25,157 nt of DNA from Geobacter sp. (GCA_003490025.1 DNJC01000133.1:1-25157), one strand, 5' to 3'; shown: positions 8,314 to 18,182, counted from the first letter of the stretch. The notes: generated by a model from the sequence alone, not told the origin. Program-made: numbers and translations.

Positions 8314-9126
8314 TTAAACGGCCAGCAGATCCTTGCTCATGAGCTTTTCGATGAGGAGCCCGGCGGTTCCCTCCGGGTCGTGCACGCCGTCGCCGATGAT
8401 CTCTCCCTGGTCCCGCTGGGGGGAGAAAATCTTGCTCACCCAGGTGGGGGACCCCTTGAGGCCGACCGTCTCCGCATCGAGCTGCAGCACCCTGTTGTCC
8501 CATACCGTTATGGTCGCGTCCTCGGCCTCCAGGCGCATCGGCACGGACGGGTAGCGGGGACGGTTCAACTCGCGCACCACGGTGATCATCACCGGCAGCG
8601 GCGCCTCCACGATCTCGTGACGCCCTTCGAGCTTGCGCCGCACCCGGATCCTCTTTTTCAGGAAATCGATGTGCTCGATGCGGTCCACCAGGGTCAGCTG
8701 GGTGAAACCGAGGCGGGTGGCGATGCCGGGGCCGACCTGGGCGGTGTCCCCGTCGATGGTCTGCTTGCCGCAGAACACGATCCCCACCGCCTCCCTCTTG
8801 GCGAGCCGCTCGATGGCGGCAGAGAGGACCCTGCTGGTCGCCAGCGTATCGGCCCCGCCGAAGCAGCGGTCGGAGAGGAGGATCGCCTCGTCTATGCCGA
8901 GCGCGCAGGCTTTTCTCAGCGTCACCTCCGTGTTGGGCGGTCCCATGGAGAGGGCGACGGTGCGCATGCCGTAGGTGTCCTTCAGGCGCAGGCTCTCTTC
9001 GAGGGCATGGGTGTCGTAGGGATTGACGATGAAGGGGATCCCTTCCCGTATCAGCGTGTTGGTCACGGGATCGATCTTCACCTGTGTCGTGTCGGGTACC
9101 TGTTTGATGCAGGAGATGACGAGCAT
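8314..9126 (-). CDS. etfB: Electron transfer flavoprotein beta subunit (partner of ferredoxin-fused EtfA)
   Basis: This encodes a 270-residue EtfB. It begins MLVISCIKQVPDTTQVKID, has IVNPYDTHALEESLRLKD at 33-50, and carries the motif GKQTIDGDTAQVGPGIA at 120-136. The GDTAQVGP form of this loop is the one I associate with bifurcating or anaerobic Etf groups, in contrast to the DDxNQTG form of mitochondrial-type EtfB. The C-terminal recognition segment (RPRYPSVPM) is present. The start ATG at 9126 is fixed by AAGGAG 6 nt upstream; the open frame extends farther but has no family similarity there. It lies between sucD (54 bp before) and etfA1 (27 bp after) in one operon. It forms the AMP- and flavin-binding half of the heterodimer with EtfA. 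Confidence 0.93.
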   Translation of the reverse strand: MLVISCIKQVPDTTQVKIDPVTNTLIREGIPFIVNPYDTHALEESLRLKDTYGMRTVALSMGPPNTEVTLRKACALGIDEAILLSDRCFGGADTLATSRVLSAAIERLAKREAVGIVFCGKQTIDGDTAQVGPGIATRLGFTQLTLVDRIEHIDFLKKRIRVRRKLEGRHEIVEAPLPVMITVVRELNRPRYPSVPMRLEAEDATITVWDNRVLQLDAETVGLKGSPTWVSKIFSPQRDQGEIIGDGVHDPEGTAGLLIEKLMSKDLLAV

Positions 9127-9179
9127 GGGCGTCTCCTTGACGTATGGTGCAACCGAAGTTGTTTGAAGGTGTCGAACCT

Positions 9180-10070
<891 letters not shown>

Positions 10071-10083
10071 TTGTCCCCTCCTG

Positions 10084-11250
<1,167 letters not shown>

Positions 11251-11303
11251 TTCGCTCCCCCCTTTTTTTCGTCGTCTCACTGCCCTGCTGCTTTAATCTT
11301 ATT

Positions 11304-11330
11304 CCGGTACTTAAATACCAATTTATGGAT
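11304..11330 (-). promoter_or_regulatory. Candidate operator, copy 1 (GGTA-N6-TACC dyad motif)
   Basis: On the plus strand the core is GGTACTTAAATACC at 11306-11319, an inverted GGTA/TACC with a 6-bp spacer. It is flanked by CC on the left and by AATTTATGGAT on the right. The 27-bp block matches 23530-23556 at 24 of 27 positions. Relative to the promoter just upstream on the minus strand, the dyad would fall at about +5 to +18, a typical repressor position. Confidence 0.6.
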
Positions 11331-11359
11331 TTTTTACCCCACTGCCGTTTTGTTGTCAA
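11331..11359 (-). promoter_or_regulatory. Sigma70-like promoter of the sucC operon
   Basis: On the minus strand a perfect -35 hexamer TTGACA (11359-11354) is followed after exactly 17 bp by TAAAAA (11336-11331). Transcription would start near 11324, about 74 nt upstream of the sucC GTG. Confidence 0.65.
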
Positions 11360-11410
11360 GAACTTTTTCGCTCGTTGAACAACCGGAACGGCCGTGGGGA
11401 GGGTGCCCCG

Positions 11411-11458
11411 TTCACCCATCCCCACCCCGGCCCTCCCCTTGAAGGGGAGGGGGAGATT
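11411..11458. repeat. GC-rich palindromic repeat, uninterrupted copy
   Basis: This begins TTCACCCATCCCCACCCCGG and continues into the hairpin CCCTCCCCTTG/AAGGGGAGGG, ending GGGGGAGATT. The same unit occurs at 20211-20229 plus 20443-20477, where a MITE-like element splits it. The sequence after it (AGCGGAAGAT at 11464) also recurs after the second copy. It lies in the 510-bp spacer between sucC and the CoA-transferase gene. Confidence 0.75.
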
Positions 11459-11556
11459 GTGATAGCGGAAGATGGTCGCTGATCAGGTTTCCTGAAAGGC
11501 TCTGTTGCTGCGAGACGTGTTGGTAGTTTTATCGGTAACTATGCGAGCTTACGCGA

Positions 11557-11667
11557 TCTCTCCCTCGCCCTCCGGGAGGGGGTCGGGGTGAGGGAGCCTA
11601 TCCCGGGCAACACGGTCGCTTCGTGGATGCGCCCTCACCCCTGCCCCTCTCCCAAGGGGCGAGGGGA
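11557..11667. repeat. Large imperfect GC-rich inverted repeat
   Basis: Two GC-rich palindromic units face each other. The left unit contains CCCTCGCCCTCCGGGAGGG and GTCGGGGTGAGGG (11583-11595). The right unit contains CCCTCACCCCTGC starting near 11632 and CCCCTCTCCCAAGGGGCGAGGGG. The outer arms are complementary, so the stretch could fold as one long stem or as separate hairpins. No open frame crosses it convincingly. Confidence 0.55.
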
Positions 11668-11695
11668 AATTCGTTAATGGACTTCGGAAACCGAC

Positions 11696-11749
11696 GGACC
11701 TCCGGGGGGCGTCCCGGCCAATGCCGGTAACGCAGAGCCCCCGGGGTCC
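11696..11749 (-). terminator. Strong hairpin downstream of the CoA-transferase gene
   Basis: The arms GGACCTCCGGGGGGC (11696-11710) and GCCCCCGGGGTCC (11737-11749) pair imperfectly around an inner CCGG-rich hairpin. It begins 12 bp after the stop codon of the CoA-transferase gene on the minus strand. No T run follows, so it may slow or end transcription or protect the 3' end rather than act as a classic intrinsic terminator. Confidence 0.45.
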
Positions 11750-11760
11750 CGCGCCTGCCG

Positions 11761-13047
11761 CTAGTCGATGATCCCTTTCCCTCTGAACGCGGCGATTTCC
11801 GCGTCGCTGTACTGCAGGAGCTGGCTCAGGACCGCGTCGGTATCCTGTCCCAGCCTGGGAGAGCCGCGCCAGACCCTCTGGGGTGTCCCGCTCAGCTTCG
11901 GCACGAAGCCGAAGGCCTCCACCTCTTTGCCCAGGGTCTCGTCCGTGTACTTGATGAAGTTGCCACGGCTATGCCAGTGCGGATCGTTGTAGATCTCTTC
12001 GGTGGTCTTGGCGATGCCGCTCGGCACCTTGAACTGCTTCAGGTGCTGATGGGCCTCCTCGGCCGTGCGCGCCTCGATCCATGCCTTGGTCTTGGCCTCC
12101 AGTTCCTGCCCGATGGGCGACGATACCGCCTCCCGTGTCGCACCGGCCGCGTCGTAGTTGAAGTAGTCGAGGTCGAGGTCGAGCGCCTTGATGAAGCGGG
12201 AATAGACCGCATTGCCGAAGGCCCCGATGCTGAGGTAGCGACCGTCCTTGGCCCGGTAGATGCCGCCGGGCTGGAAGATCGGCACCTTGTTGCCGAAGCG
12301 CTTTTTCACGATCCCCATGTTGGCCCAGACCGTCCAGGCGTCGTCGAGCACCCGGGCCTGGGCCTCCACCTGGGCGATATCGACCACCTGCCCCATCCCC
12401 CCTTTCAGCACGTTGGCGTACGCGGCTGCAATGCCGAGGGCGGTGAACATGGCGGTCAGATAGTCGTTGTAAAACGCTGCTGCGAACGTCGGGGGGCTCG
12501 GTTCCGGAAAACCGTTCAGGAAGGTGTACCCCCCCTCCGCCTGGCCGATGTTGTCATAGGAGGGTTTGTTGCAGATGTCCGGCGTCCCCCCGAACTGGGG
12601 CCGGCCGAAGCCGCTGACATGGGCGATGATCAGCTTCGGGTTCACCTCGAACAGCATCTCCTCGGAAATCCCCAGCTTGTCGATCCAGACCATGTTCTCC
12701 AGCCAGACATCGCTGTTCTTGATGAGGGAGAGGAAGATCTCCTTCGATTCCGGGTATTTCATGTTGGTGTTGAGCGTGAAGCTGAGCCGGTTGCGGGCGT
12801 TCTGGACCCACCCCGCACTGATCTCCTTGTCCCCCTCGACTATGGGAGGGTACTGCCTGCGGAAGGGGTCGCCGATGTCGGGGAGTTCGATCTGGATGAT
12901 TTCAGCACCCATCTCGCTCAACAATGCGGCGCCGAAGGGAGCTGCGACGACGGTCGCGCTCATCAGTATCCTCATCCCGGACAGAGGGCCGTATTTCGGG
13001 ATGAAATGCGGTGCGGGGATCTTCTCTATGTTTTTCCATCTTCCCAT
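11761..13047 (-). CDS. CaiB/BaiF family (family III) CoA-transferase
   Basis: This encodes 428 residues, normal for the family. Such enzymes move CoA between carboxylic acids through an enzyme aspartyl-CoA intermediate. The N-terminus aligns with CaiB (PKYGPLSGMRILMSATVVAAPFG; GAEIIQIE), and NPKLIIAHVSGFG at 136-148 is well conserved. Asp195 in YNDYLTAM sits where catalytic Asp169 of CaiB lies. The glycine-rich loop typical of formyl-CoA transferase is not seen, so oxalate use is unlikely despite the OFA-like carrier next door. Substrate cannot be named; with sucCD nearby, succinyl-CoA is a plausible donor. Start ATG at 13047, preceded by AAGGAG. A palindromic repeat separates it from the MFS gene, so it may have its own promoter. 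Confidence 0.88.
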   Translation of the reverse strand: MGRWKNIEKIPAPHFIPKYGPLSGMRILMSATVVAAPFGAALLSEMGAEIIQIELPDIGDPFRRQYPPIVEGDKEISAGWVQNARNRLSFTLNTNMKYPESKEIFLSLIKNSDVWLENMVWIDKLGISEEMLFEVNPKLIIAHVSGFGRPQFGGTPDICNKPSYDNIGQAEGGYTFLNGFPEPSPPTFAAAFYNDYLTAMFTALGIAAAYANVLKGGMGQVVDIAQVEAQARVLDDAWTVWANMGIVKKRFGNKVPIFQPGGIYRAKDGRYLSIGAFGNAVYSRFIKALDLDLDYFNYDAAGATREAVSSPIGQELEAKTKAWIEARTAEEAHQHLKQFKVPSGIAKTTEEIYNDPHWHSRGNFIKYTDETLGKEVEAFGFVPKLSGTPQRVWRGSPRLGQDTDAVLSQLLQYSDAEIAAFRGKGIID

Positions 13048-13109
13048 GACTGTTCTCCTTTTGTTTTTCCGATTTGAGATCTTCGATTGGCGATGATCTT
13101 TCCTACAGG

Positions 13110-13134
13110 TCCCTCCCCCTTCAGGGGGGAGGGA
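13110..13134. repeat. GC-rich palindromic repeat, short copy
   Basis: A perfect 10-bp inverted repeat TCCCTCCCCC / GGGGGAGGGA with loop TTCAG lies between the MFS and CoA-transferase genes. It is preceded by ATTGGCGATGATCTT (13086-13100), a 15-mer that recurs at 20498-20512 beside another copy of the repeat family. It is 10 bp from the MFS stop and could act as a 3'-end hairpin. Confidence 0.65.
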
Positions 13135-13143
13135 GAATCGTTG

Positions 13144-14394
13144 CTACGTCGCCACGAGTCCGGGCGCTTTCTCGGGAACCACCGTTTCGTTCATCCTTTT
13201 CAGCAGAACCCTGCGCGCCACCACGGCCAGGCAGATGCCGACCACGCAGAGGGCGCTGGCGATGAGAAATGCCTGGGAATAGCTCCCGGTGGCGACCTTG
13301 ATGCTCCCTGCCAGCCTCGGGCCGAAAAAGGCGCCGATACTGAAGGGAGCGAACATGACGCCGAAGTTCATCGGCAGGTGCTTCGACCCGAAGGCGTCGG
13401 CGGTGATCGAGGCGAGCTGCCCCATGAACCCGCCGAAGGACATGCCGACCACCAGGACCGGGACGAGCACCGCGAACGGCTTGGTGGCGAGCCAGAACAT
13501 GGCGACGCCGAGGATGATGTAGATGACCACCATGGTCGACATGCGGCCGCAACGGTCCGAGATCATCCCCCAGCCGGCGCGTCCCGCGGAGTTGCAGACC
13601 GCCAGGATGCCGACCCAGAAACCGGCGGCGGCCGCCGAATAACCGCCGACGGACTGCAGGATCGGCGAGGCGTGGGCAACGATCATCAGGCCGGAGAGCG
13701 CACCCATGATGATGGTCGCGGAGAGGAGGTAGTAGAGCGGGTCGACCAGCATGCCGCGCCAGTCCCGGTCGGGGATGCTCATCGCCTTCTGCGACTGTGC
13801 GGACGGCACCCAGCCGGCGGGAGCGAACCCGTCGGGGGCGGTCTTCATCATGAGGCCGAGGACGCAGATGCCGACCAGGTAGAGGCAGCCCAGCATCTTG
13901 AAGGTGGGGAGGACGGTGTAGGTCTTGATCATGCCGACTGCGACCGGCGCCCAGAGCAGCGCGGCGCAGCCGACACCAGCGGCGAGCACGCCGGAGGCCA
14001 TGCCGCGGCGGTCGGGGAAGAAGCGGACCAGGTTGGGGACGACGCCGGAGTAGATGGTCCCCATGGAAAGCCCGCCCATGACGCCGTAGGCGATGTAGAG
14101 CTGGGGCAGGGTCTGCACGTAGCCGACCCCGATCATGCCGAGGCCGTAGACCAGCCCGCCGGCGGCGATGATCCATCTCGGCGAGACGCGCTCCTGCAGT
14201 TTCCCGGCGACGATGATGGGAATGAAGCTGACGGAGTGGAAGATGGCGAAGGCGACCGAGACGTCGGCCATGCTCCACTTGAAATGGGTGGAAAGCGGGA
14301 GCACGAAGACGCTCCAGGCGTAGGTCTGGCCGATGATGCAGTTGATCAGCGTGCCCAGGACCAGGTAGATCCATCGTTTCGATTCCAGTCTCAT
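13144..14394 (-). CDS. MFS transporter, oxalate/formate antiporter (OFA)-like family
   Basis: This encodes a 416-residue inner-membrane carrier with twelve predicted helices and a central cytoplasmic loop near residues 198-225. The N-terminus (RWIYLVLGTLINCIIGQTYAWSVF) and the segment YGVMGGLSMGTIYSGVVPNLVRFFPDRRGMASG are typical of the OFA subfamily, which moves oxalate, formate, lactate or other small carboxylates. The motif WGMISDRCGR at the start of the second half is the usual MFS loop signature. The start ATG at 14394 follows AGGGAGA at 7 nt. It is 76 bp downstream of the SSS symporter gene. Location among acid-oxidation genes suggests uptake of the acid substrate or exchange of an acid product; the actual substrate is not evident. 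Confidence 0.85.
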   Translation of the reverse strand: MRLESKRWIYLVLGTLINCIIGQTYAWSVFVLPLSTHFKWSMADVSVAFAIFHSVSFIPIIVAGKLQERVSPRWIIAAGGLVYGLGMIGVGYVQTLPQLYIAYGVMGGLSMGTIYSGVVPNLVRFFPDRRGMASGVLAAGVGCAALLWAPVAVGMIKTYTVLPTFKMLGCLYLVGICVLGLMMKTAPDGFAPAGWVPSAQSQKAMSIPDRDWRGMLVDPLYYLLSATIIMGALSGLMIVAHASPILQSVGGYSAAAAGFWVGILAVCNSAGRAGWGMISDRCGRMSTMVVIYIILGVAMFWLATKPFAVLVPVLVVGMSFGGFMGQLASITADAFGSKHLPMNFGVMFAPFSIGAFFGPRLAGSIKVATGSYSQAFLIASALCVVGICLAVVARRVLLKRMNETVVPEKAPGLVAT

Positions 14395-14452
14395 GATTTG
14401 TTCTCCCTTTGAGTGAATTGGTTCACCGTTTGTTACTGTGATAGAGCTGCCG

Positions 14453-14466
14453 CGCCCCCGGGGGCG
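14453..14466. promoter_or_regulatory. Palindrome CGCCCCCGGGGGCG between symporter and MFS genes
   Basis: A perfect 14-bp GC palindrome lies 4 bp beyond the symporter stop codon. There is no loop and no T run, so a terminator is doubtful. It may be a remnant of the GC-rich repeat family or a cruciform-prone site. Confidence 0.3.
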
Positions 14467-14470
14467 AGCT

Positions 14471-16453
14471 TCAGTGGTCTATGGTCCCGGTCGCGCCGTA
14501 CCCCGTGTTCTGGCGGATGTAGAGTTCGTCGAACATCTTCTCCTCGCGCCTGGTCCCGAACAGGAAGGTGCCGAGGATCGCGGAGAGAAAGCCGACGGGC
14601 ACGGAGAGGATGGCCGGGTTCTTCAGGGGGAACAGGGGCGCATCGAGCCCCACCAGCGATCTCCCGTCCTTGTTTGCGGCGTAGTCCAGCCGTGCCTTGT
14701 TAAGGGCCTTCAGCTCCCTCACCGCGAGCAGGGCGCCGTCCGCCTGCTTCTTCTCCAGCGCCAGAACGACCTTCCGCGCATCGGCGGCGATCTTTTTCGG
14801 ATAGGTCATGTTGGGAGATACCATGACGACGCCGATGGCGAAGAGGCCGCCGACCGTCAGGCCGGTAACGATGCCGCCGGCATTGAACCGCTTCCAGAAC
14901 AGCGCGAAGAGCAGCACCGGGAAGTTGCTGGAGGCGACCACGGCGAAGGCCAGCACCACGAGGTGGGCGATGTTCTGTTTCTCGCAGGCGATGCCGAGCG
15001 CAATCGCTACGGCGCCGATGACGAATGCCGAGACCCTCGCCACCTTCATCTGTTCCCGCTGGTTCGGCTTGCCGTCCTTGAGGACGTTCACGTAGAGATC
15101 GTGGGCCACCGCGGCGGAGGAGGCCAGGATGAGGCCGGAGACCACGGCGATGATGGTGGAGAAGGCAACCGCGCAGACAAAGGCGAGGAAGAGATCCCCG
15201 AGAATGGTCCCCGCCCCGCCCCCCAGGAACTGGGAGAGCATCGGCGCGGCCATGTTTCCGCCCCTGTCCACCGCCATCACCTGCTGCGGGGTTATGTACA
15301 GCGCGGCTCCGAAACCGATCATGGTCACCATGATCATGAAACTGCCGATGAGCACCATGGAGATCACCACGCTCTTGCGGGCCGACCTGGCATCGGGGAC
15401 GGTGAAGAAGCGCATCATGATGTGGGGGAGACCGGCGGCCCCGAGGGCGAAGGCAAGCCCCAGCGACACCTGGTCGACCGGATCCTTGAGGAGAAGCCCG
15501 CTTTCCAGGAAGCGCTGGCCGTAGTCGTATCCCGGCTGGGGTGCCGCATGCTTCAGGAGCGACCGGACATGATCCTGCACCGGTGCGCTCGCCGCCACCG
15601 CATCGTAAAAGGCGACCAGGTTGAACCCGAACTTGACGAGGAGCAGCACCGTCATGGTCACCCCGCAGAGCATGAGCAGCACCGCCTTGACGATCTGCAC
15701 CCAGGTGGTCCCCTTCATGCCGCCGAAGGTGACGTAGACGACCAGCAGCGCGCCGACACCGACGATGGCGCTGTTGTAGGGGATGCCGAGCAGCAGCTGC
15801 ATCAGTTTCCCGGCCCCAACCATCTGGCCGATCAGGTAAAAGGTGGAGACGACGACCGCCGAGACCGCTGCGGCGCCCCGTACCAGTTTCGAGGGGGTCC
15901 GCAGGGAGAGGATGTCGCCGAGGGTATATTTGCCGGCGTTGCGGCACGGTTCGGCGACCACCAGCAGGATGGTGACGAATGAGAAGAACGGACCGACGGT
16001 GTACATGAAGCCGTCGGCGCCGAAGATGGAGGTGATGCCGGCGATCCCGAGGAAGGTGGCCGCGGAGAGGTAGTCCCCCGCGATGGCCCAGCCGTTCTGC
16101 ATCCCGGAGATACCGCCTCCCGCCGTGTAGTAATCCGCCGTCGTCTTGGTGGACTTCGCGGCGCGATAGACGATCGCCCCGGTGAGCAGGATCATCGCCA
16201 GGAACATGCTCATGGTGATGGCCTTGTTGGTCTTGACCTCCTTGGCCGCGGGGGCCGGTTCCCGTGCCGGAGTTGCCGCCGGCAAGGCGGGTGCGGAGGC
16301 GGCGATCGCCGGGGCCGGCCGGCTTGCGACGGCAGGCACGGTGGCGGCGACCGCAGCGGCTGGGGAGACCTGCGTGGCGTTACCTGCGGTAGCGGCCCCG
16401 GCAGTGAGACAGAGGGAGGCGCCGATGCATAGCGTGGTAAGGAACCGTCTCAT
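14471..16453 (-). CDS. Sodium:solute symporter, acetate permease (ActP)-like, with N-terminal extension
   Basis: This encodes 660 residues, against about 550 for E. coli ActP. It imports acetate or another short carboxylate with Na+ or H+. Core motifs of the SSS family are present: YYTAGGGISGMQNGWAIAGDYLSAATFLGI (residues 109-138), GPFFSFVTILLVVAEP, the transport-site segment LPHIMMRFFTVPDARSARKSV (342-362), and AFVCAVAFSTIIAVVSGLI. Two oddities stand out. Residues 1-24 look like a cleavable signal peptide, followed by an Ala/Pro-rich stretch to about residue 72. A soluble insert of about 60 residues, rich in Lys and Ala, lies at about 548-608 before the last helix. The start ATG at 16453 overlaps the stop of the DUF485 gene (ATGA), so the two are coupled. 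Confidence 0.88.
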   Translation of the reverse strand: MRRFLTTLCIGASLCLTAGAATAGNATQVSPAAAVAATVPAVASRPAPAIAASAPALPAATPAREPAPAAKEVKTNKAITMSMFLAMILLTGAIVYRAAKSTKTTADYYTAGGGISGMQNGWAIAGDYLSAATFLGIAGITSIFGADGFMYTVGPFFSFVTILLVVAEPCRNAGKYTLGDILSLRTPSKLVRGAAAVSAVVVSTFYLIGQMVGAGKLMQLLLGIPYNSAIVGVGALLVVYVTFGGMKGTTWVQIVKAVLLMLCGVTMTVLLLVKFGFNLVAFYDAVAASAPVQDHVRSLLKHAAPQPGYDYGQRFLESGLLLKDPVDQVSLGLAFALGAAGLPHIMMRFFTVPDARSARKSVVISMVLIGSFMIMVTMIGFGAALYITPQQVMAVDRGGNMAAPMLSQFLGGGAGTILGDLFLAFVCAVAFSTIIAVVSGLILASSAAVAHDLYVNVLKDGKPNQREQMKVARVSAFVIGAVAIALGIACEKQNIAHLVVLAFAVVASSNFPVLLFALFWKRFNAGGIVTGLTVGGLFAIGVVMVSPNMTYPKKIAADARKVVLALEKKQADGALLAVRELKALNKARLDYAANKDGRSLVGLDAPLFPLKNPAILSVPVGFLSAILGTFLFGTRREEKMFDELYIRQNTGYGATGTIDH

Positions 16454-16773
16454 TTTTGCGCCTCCTTCTCTATCACGTCGATCACGTCGCGGGTCAGCGG
16501 GTCGAAAAAGTTGTTGGACCTGTAGGCGTAGTAGAGGGCGATGACCCAGATGACGGCGAACTCGAGGAGACAGAAAAAGTAGCCGAAATTGAGCCGCCCG
16601 AGGATCTTCATCTTCATTAGTTCCGGGTAGTACCCGGCGCAGATCGGGAGCAGGTAGAAAGCGACCGAACCGAAACACCAGAGGGTAACCAGAAACGTTT
16701 TCTTCTTGGTGTGCAGCTCTACGAACTTGGGGTTCTTCGCCAAGCCTGCCCAGTTGATATCCTTGCCGTCCAT
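16450..16773 (-). CDS. DUF485 small membrane protein, partner of the symporter
   Basis: This encodes 107 residues with two membrane helices (about 27-46 and 62-84). The family landmark is the run from NPKFVELHTKKKTFLVTL into the first helix and the cytoplasmic end YYAYRSNNFFDPL. DUF485 proteins (YjcH in E. coli) are encoded just ahead of acetate symporters, and that arrangement holds here with a 4-bp ATGA overlap. The role is thought to be accessory to transport but is not settled. The ATG at 16773 follows AAAGGAG at 7 nt; the much longer open frame upstream is a shadow of the porin gene. Confidence 0.88.
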   Translation of the reverse strand: MDGKDINWAGLAKNPKFVELHTKKKTFLVTLWCFGSVAFYLLPICAGYYPELMKMKILGRLNFGYFFCLLEFAVIWVIALYYAYRSNNFFDPLTRDVIDVIEKEAQK

Positions 16774-16826
16774 GTTCCGTCTCCTTTGAGGGAAAGCTCT
16801 CGCCAGTTGCCGTTCGCGTCCCGATC

Positions 16827-18182
16827 CTAGAAGAAATACATCGCCGCAACCCTGGCTATGTTTGCCGTACCGGAGTCGGAAGTCCCCGGGGTGTTGTTGC
16901 CGTACAGCGTCTTCAGGTGCTGATACTCGACCGCCACCCTGATTGCCGCGTTCAGGTCGTAGGCGACATTCCCGAAGATCTGGGAACTGTACTTCTGGAA
17001 GTTGGCGACGCCGGCATAACTTCCGTAGTCGTAGGCGCTGCGCTTGCCGTAGCCTGCGGTGAACCCGAGGTTCTGGGTCGGGTAGAAGATCGCCTGGCCG
17101 AACAGGCCGTACCCCTTGGCGGGGGATTTGTCTCCGGCGGGACCTATGAGGGTGTGGGCCGTCGCGTGGGCGAAGGCCATGTTGGCCGCCATGTAGGTCT
17201 GCCCTTCGAAGGACGCCGTCATGGCGCGGCTCTTGCCGTCCGAGGACTTCAGGACCGGCACGAAGGTATAGAATCCGTATCCCCACGAATCGACCATCTC
17301 GGCGTTCCCCGCCACATCCTGGTTCCCGTACAGGCCGAAGAATCCGGCGGTGAAGGAGTTCATGGGGAGGCCCCAGAAGCCGGGGGCGACGCCGAGCGCC
17401 TTGCTGACCAGCATGGCCTGCCCGGCCAGGTTCACCTTGCCGCCCCAGGTTTCGCCGGCGGCGCCGGTGGCCGTGTTGCTGTCCTGCGGGGGATTCTGGA
17501 CCCCGGCGATCAGTTTCAGGGAGTTGTTTTCGCTCAGCGCCACCTTCTGCGTGACCCTGATCTGGGCGACCCTGGGGCTCCCGGGGTTGCCGGTGGTGGC
17601 TCCCTGGCCGAAGTCGAGAGTCGATGCGGCGGCGGGTCCGAAGCTGTCCCACGACTGGCCGAAGAGCACCTGGGTGTTTTTCCAGTCGATGGTCCCGTAG
17701 GCATGGCGCATGCGCAGGTTCGCCCCCTCGTTGCCGGAGCCCGCGCCGAAGAAGTCGGCCTCGATGAGGGCGCCGGTCTTGGCGCCGAGAAGGGCGGGAC
17801 CGTCGACCTTGATCCAGAAGCGGGATTGGCGGGCCGTCATCAGGGTCTGGTCCTCTTGGCCGGCGGCGGAGGAGGACTTGGGAATACCGCCCGGCTGCAG
17901 CGTCCCCAGTGCGGCGATGCCGGGGCTGGGGACCGTCCCGCCGGTTGGCCCGAGGTTGACGGAGTTGTAGATGTAGTCGAGCTTTACGAAGCCGCCGAAG
18001 GAGAGCTTGAACTTGCTGGTGACGGGCGAGGCCATCTTGCCGTAGATGCCCGGGGCAACCTCGCAGGCCGGCTCGAAGTCGCAGTTATAGGTCGGGGGTG
18101 GGGTCTGGGGGACTTCCTGTGCCACTGCCGGCGCTGCCAGAAGCGCCGCTGCTGCAATCTGAAGCATTACCTTTTTCGTCAT
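16827..18182 (-). CDS. Outer-membrane beta-barrel porin (DcaP-like)
   Basis: This encodes 451 residues. A signal peptide (MTKKVMLQIAAAALLAAPAVA, then QE) directs export. The mature protein has alternating strands typical of a barrel and ends in an aromatic Phe pair, the usual outer-membrane insertion signal. The segment LSFGGFVKLDYIYN, then RQSRFWIKVDGPALLGAK, IEADFFG and LRMRHAYGTIDW with VLFGQSWDSFGP resembles DcaP-type porins, which admit small carboxylates. I recall this family only in general terms. The start ATG at 18182 is fixed by GAGGAGG 5 nt upstream and by the signal peptide. It is 79 bp downstream of the acyl-CoA dehydrogenase gene and 53 bp before the DUF485 gene, consistent with an uptake role in the same pathway. 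Confidence 0.82.
   Translation of the reverse strand: MTKKVMLQIAAAALLAAPAVAQEVPQTPPPTYNCDFEPACEVAPGIYGKMASPVTSKFKLSFGGFVKLDYIYNSVNLGPTGGTVPSPGIAALGTLQPGGIPKSSSAAGQEDQTLMTARQSRFWIKVDGPALLGAKTGALIEADFFGAGSGNEGANLRMRHAYGTIDWKNTQVLFGQSWDSFGPAAASTLDFGQGATTGNPGSPRVAQIRVTQKVALSENNSLKLIAGVQNPPQDSNTATGAAGETWGGKVNLAGQAMLVSKALGVAPGFWGLPMNSFTAGFFGLYGNQDVAGNAEMVDSWGYGFYTFVPVLKSSDGKSRAMTASFEGQTYMAANMAFAHATAHTLIGPAGDKSPAKGYGLFGQAIFYPTQNLGFTAGYGKRSAYDYGSYAGVANFQKYSSQIFGNVAYDLNAAIRVAVEYQHLKTLYGNNTPGTSDSGTANIARVAAMYFF

Noticed and set aside
11281..11760. Possible CRISPR array or small RNA gene in the repeat-rich spacer
   Set aside because: The repeats are few, unequal and palindromic, with no regular spacers. 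I see no recognisable RNA family.
11761..14394. Oxalate utilisation pair (formyl-CoA transferase plus OxlT-like carrier)
   Set aside because: The CoA-transferase lacks the glycine-rich loop of formyl-CoA transferase and no oxalyl-CoA decarboxylase is nearby.
14413..14426. Short dyad GTGAATTGGTTCAC upstream of the MFS gene, considered as an operator
   Set aside because: It has only 5-bp arms, occurs once in the window and resembles no motif shared with other promoters here.
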